NCBI RefSeq assembly: GCF_001017175.1
Contig: NZ_LCYG01000056.1
Span: 1-64,000, forward strand
Direction: 5' to 3'
Source of the DNA: Microvirga vignae
GTDB taxonomy: Bacteria > Pseudomonadota > Alphaproteobacteria > Rhizobiales > Beijerinckiaceae
Length of the DNA stretch: 64,000 nt
The notes beneath the pieces are model-generated. The model saw nothing but the letters and a program-made list of their open reading frames with translations. It was not told where the DNA came from and made no database searches. The translations under genes were made by a program, and so were the position numbers. Positions 61,385-64,000 of this stretch are shown here, piece by piece. The first letter of the stretch is position 1. Every line of letters starts with the position of its first letter.

Positions 61385-61640
61385 ATTCGCCCCTGCATGC
61401 TGAGGATCCAGCGGCGGCAGCGCGCCTCGACCGGATGCAAGACATTACACGAGACCCGCTGAATGATCTGCGCCATCATCAAGGCCTCGCCGTAGTTCTG
61501 GATCAAGTGCTGCAGCCTGGAGCAAGCCTTCCGGACCTCATTGAGACGCTCGACCGGAATGCATGAGGCCGTGTCAGCCATCTGCAGTGCTGAGGCGTGT
61601 CCTGTGTTTCCGCCAAGCCTATATGTGCAATGGCTACCCG
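61385..61640 (-). pseudogene. Crp/Fnr-family regulator relic
   Basis: Minus strand encodes MADTASCIPVERLNEVRKAC, then SRLQHLIQNYGEALMMAQII and QRVSCNVLHPVEARCRRWIL. The pattern R-L-x-x-L-I-x-x-Y...L-x-x-Q...C-N..H.V-E-x-R..R-W-I-L is the hinge region of alphaproteobacterial Crp/Fnr regulators. The cAMP-like domain start and the DNA-binding domain are absent or scrambled. Confidence 0.6.
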
Positions 61641-61771
61641 TCGGATTGAGCATCCCTCGTTACTCCAACTTTTCCTGGGCCATAAGTCTAGAGCCAGGAG
61701 GTTTCTCCCTCATCGTGTCAATATGATCCTCCCGATGCCAGTCATTCCCCCTGGCCTCCAAGGATCCCCAA

Positions 61772-62035
61772 GTGAGCGACCACGAGATACAACTGACGGA
61801 ACGGGACTACTATCTGCTCGGCGTGCTCGCGGAGGAGGTCCGCGGCCACACTCAAGCCTTGCGTCGTTACCCTGAGGACGGGGTGGTGAGGCTTGTGCGA
61901 GGAGGATACCTGGAAAGGGTGACGTTGCCGGCTTGGAATGGTCGAGAGGCCAAGCACTACCGCATCACGCCAAAAGGTCGGGCCGCTTGGCGAACTCATC
62001 GGTTCACCGATCCTAAGCCGTCGCACGAGGAATAA
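61772..62035 (+). CDS. small winged-helix-like protein, 87 residues
   Basis: GTG at 61772 follows AAGGA by about ten bases. The product resembles a compact winged helix: LTERDYYLLGVLAEEVRGHT, then DGVVRLVRGGYLERVTLP and REAKHYRITPKGRAAWRTHR, where Y-x-I-T-x-x-G-R-x-A is the usual closing strand of MarR/PadR-like domains. Family unassigned. Function as a DNA-binding protein is inference. Confidence 0.55.
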   Translation: MSDHEIQLTERDYYLLGVLAEEVRGHTQALRRYPEDGVVRLVRGGYLERVTLPAWNGREAKHYRITPKGRAAWRTHRFTDPKPSHEE

Positions 62036-62345
62036 ACGGCGCAATTCCGCAAAGACTGTCTACGGAACAGCAGAAGGAAGGCGACCTCGCGCCAGGCTTT
62101 GCCTTCCATACGTCCTTCGATGTCTGAACCTCATCCTGCCGATGATCCTGTTCCGCCTTCTGTGTTGGGGACAACAGCGGCAGCAAGGACTACAAATAGA
62201 CTCCGCCGTGGGAGAAGGGCGTCGAGCTACCATGGCGAGGCTCGGCGGTGGCCTGTCACCGCCGAGCCACCCCCGCTCAGCCCGAGGAGATTGCACTCGA
62301 GACCCTTTCGAAGGCTAGGCCCGTCAACCAGGGAGGTGAGGGTAG
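62036..62345. other. intergenic stretch, nothing recognised
   Basis: About 310 bases between two small genes. Frames present lack a family match. No repeats recognised. Confidence 0.35.
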
Positions 62346-62576
62346 ATGGCCAAGGCTTACTACAGCTCTAGGCGCGAGGGACATATCCCAGGTCTGCGTC
62401 TGCCCCAAAGCGTTTGGGTTGCGCTGCGCGCGCAGGGTATCATGCACATCGACTGGCTCAGGGCTGTTGCGGACCAACTCCACCTGCTCCCAGGTATCGG
62501 GCGCAAGAGCGCGCAACTCGTTCGAGAAGAACTCGTCCGGATAGCGGCACCCGAAAAACAGTCCCCCAGCCGTTGA
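62346..62576 (+). CDS. small protein with a helix-hairpin-helix motif, 76 residues
   Basis: ATG at 62346 is preceded by GGAGGTGAGG. Residues about 45-68 (LHLLPGIGRKSAQLVREELV) match the helix-hairpin-helix consensus L-P-G-I-G-x-K-x-A-x-x-V, a non-specific DNA-binding element. The N-terminus (AKAYYSSRREGHIPGLRLPQ) is basic. No larger nuclease or ligase domain is attached. Probably a conserved small DNA-binding protein; function unknown. Confidence 0.6.
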   Translation: MAKAYYSSRREGHIPGLRLPQSVWVALRAQGIMHIDWLRAVADQLHLLPGIGRKSAQLVREELVRIAAPEKQSPSR

Positions 62577-62695
62577 GCGCGAATTTCCGAGAGGCGTCTT
62601 TATGGAATGCCACGCGCTATCAACGGGAGAAGCGGCTCCCCAGGAGAGAGCCGCTGTTGAGGACAGGCGAGCCTGTCACCCGCTCTGTCATAATG

Positions 62696-63454
62696 CTATG
62701 CGAAGTCGACCGGGACACGAAGCAGCAGGTCATCCATGGCGACGTGCTCACCAGCTCCGTCTAGTCCGGCGTTGGTTCCTCCCGCCCCATCGATGCGAAC
62801 CTCGTCAATGCTCTCGAACTCGTCGCCGAACTCGATGAAGGTCTTGGTCGGATCGAGTGTGACAACCTTGGTGCCGACGAGAACACCGTCGTCAAAACCC
62901 TGGATTGTCACAACGAGATCATTGTTCCAAGCCGCCGCGAAGTAGCCGCTCACGAGATCGAAATCCTCGTCGGGATCGGGGGAGCTGAACGAAGCTCCAT
63001 TCGCAAACGCATCATAGCCCGCAGAGTCTGGGGAGTTGATGACGTTATTATAGCCACTCGCGGCAAACTGACTGTCGTCTTGCGCCCAGAAATTATCCCA
63101 GTTCAGGCCCTTGTATCCGTCCTGGATCTCGGCGGTTCCTCCCTCGGGAGCAATCCCCTCGAAGTCGATCAAGAGCGGCTTGGCCTCTTCGCTCACAGCG
63201 GAGATGACGGCAACGGAAGCATGCGACAGCTTGTCGGTCGTCAGAACCGCTGTGTCGACCTCGACAAGCGAGTTGTCGCCGTAGGCCTCGGCATCGACCG
63301 TCACCATGGTCGAGTTGCCATCCAGGTCTACGTCAGAGTCGACCTTCACATCAGCCTCGACGTCCTTGTCGAACTCGATGTCCCAGTCAAGCGCCACCTC
63401 GCTGTCGATCTCGGCGTCAATGGTCTTCTCAAACTTGATGTCCTGCTCACTCAT
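62696..63454 (-). CDS. very acidic hypothetical protein, 252 residues
   Basis: Residues 1-55 alternate acidic and hydrophobic residues (EIDSEVALDWDIEFDKDVEA, then DVKVDSDVDLDG), giving a beta-prone low-complexity start. Residues 95-250 form a folded region: LIDFEGIAPEGGTAEIQDGY, then KGLNWDNFWAQDDSQFAASG, VVTIQGFDDGVLVGTKVVTL and HVAMDDLLLRV. The second part resembles extracellular PEP-CTERM-type beta-sandwich domains, but no C-terminal anchor and no signal peptide are present, so type I secretion is possible. ATG 63454 follows GGGAGG. Confidence 0.65.
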   Translation of the reverse strand: MSEQDIKFEKTIDAEIDSEVALDWDIEFDKDVEADVKVDSDVDLDGNSTMVTVDAEAYGDNSLVEVDTAVLTTDKLSHASVAVISAVSEEAKPLLIDFEGIAPEGGTAEIQDGYKGLNWDNFWAQDDSQFAASGYNNVINSPDSAGYDAFANGASFSSPDPDEDFDLVSGYFAAAWNNDLVVTIQGFDDGVLVGTKVVTLDPTKTFIEFGDEFESIDEVRIDGAGGTNAGLDGAGEHVAMDDLLLRVPVDFA

Positions 63455-64000
63455 GACACTGCCTCCCGTCCTCAAGGGCCGAGCGGGATCGTTAGCGAGG
63501 AGGACTTGCTCGCTATCCTGAGATCAATCGAAGGTGATCCCCCCGCACGGATCTGCGCGTCCGCAAGAGCAGCAAACTCCAAGCAAGGAAACAGAGCTAT
63601 GTATTGTGTCGATCAATCATCGCACAAACAGCGATGCCATAGTTTTGATAATGGCAAATTTTTTGGAGTTGGCAATTAATATTGCCGTATCTTGTGATGG
63701 ACGTAAGTTTTATGTGCCAAGTAACTTATATCTATCTTAAGATATACATGATTTTATGTGTAGATATCGCAATTATTATATATTATTCTATAGATACTTG
63801 TGAGTATCAAAAGATGCGCCAGCTCTGGAGGTTGGATGAGGCTACCGAACAGGCCAGTCGCATGCGTGAGAAAACTCGTGTGTAGTTCGCAGAACCGCAT
63901 TTATGAAACCGGACACGCTGAGACGATCTGCGCCCATCTGCGTTGTCCGGGCGAAGTGATGTTGTCGCCATGGCTAAGGAATGAGACCCGATCACCGCAC
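63455..64000. other. AT-rich stretch at the right end, no gene recognised
   Basis: 63640-63800 is strongly AT-rich in a GC-rich window and contains the palindrome TATCTTAAGATA (63733-63744). Short frames at 63682-63885 and 63807-63995 have no family. Could be foreign DNA or a large promoter region of a gene beyond the window. Confidence 0.45.

Noticed and set aside
1..64000. CRISPR arrays, rRNA or a replication origin
   Set aside because: No regularly spaced repeats, no rRNA-like sequence, and no repABC, dnaA or iteron cluster were seen.

Overview
The window reads as a GC-rich alphaproteobacterial replicon, most likely Hyphomicrobiales and Methylobacteriaceae-like (Microvirga or Methylobacterium type). 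The grounds are the nadQ-nadABC block, a DUF1127 gene, a DUF6894 remnant, degenerate CYTH paralogues and the many peptide-type ABC cassettes. This placement is inference from gene content. No complete tRNA, rRNA or CRISPR array was seen. From about 29.7 kb onward the window is accessory in character, with catabolic cassettes separated by decayed insertion sequences.

Layout. 0-14 kb is mostly housekeeping: a cut EamA transporter, a CYTH-like gene, the de novo NAD operon nadA-nadB-nadC with its divergent regulator nadQ, ilvA, a DUF2938 protein, a second CYTH-like gene, a WGR protein, a SET-domain methyltransferase and a cold-shock protein. At 12.3-15.3 kb a tyrosine integrase and a DUF1016 (YhcG-type) nuclease lie between IS6 relics and a 27-base tRNA 3'-end copy.

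15.3-29.7 kb is a coherent stress or detoxification region. It holds DUF6152 and broken DUF6644 genes, a secreted double-CMD protein, two paralogous LysR regulators, two MFS exporters, two cupins (one frameshifted), a RibD-C reductase, a Tat-exported alpha/beta hydrolase, a cyclophilin-like protein, a cytochrome P460 with a DUF4405 membrane partner, and a zinc alcohol dehydrogenase. Seven copies of one 49-base composite element lie upstream of transcription units here, each pointing toward the gene it would control. I read it as a LysR binding-site family defining an undescribed local regulon.

29.7-37 kb holds ISNCY, IS6 and IS110 relics, a TRAP transporter operon with a GntR regulator, an HPP-CBS membrane protein and a solitary DHDPS-family gene. 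38-49 kb is a probable sialic-acid (or 2,7-anhydro-sialic-acid) catabolic locus: a GntR repressor, an Opp/Sat-like ABC transporter, a NanA-like aldolase, two Gfo/Idh/MocA oxidoreductases and a NanE-NanK fusion, around a near-perfect operator palindrome. 49.5-58.8 kb is a seven-gene operon with another Dpp-type ABC transporter, two nucleoside hydrolases and a DHDPS-family aldolase, divergent from a LysR gene across a perfect palindrome.

58.8-64 kb is degraded: an IS6 end, a DUF6894 fragment, a Crp/Fnr relic, a strong orphan terminator that may end a small RNA, several small proteins, a very acidic protein and an AT-rich tail.
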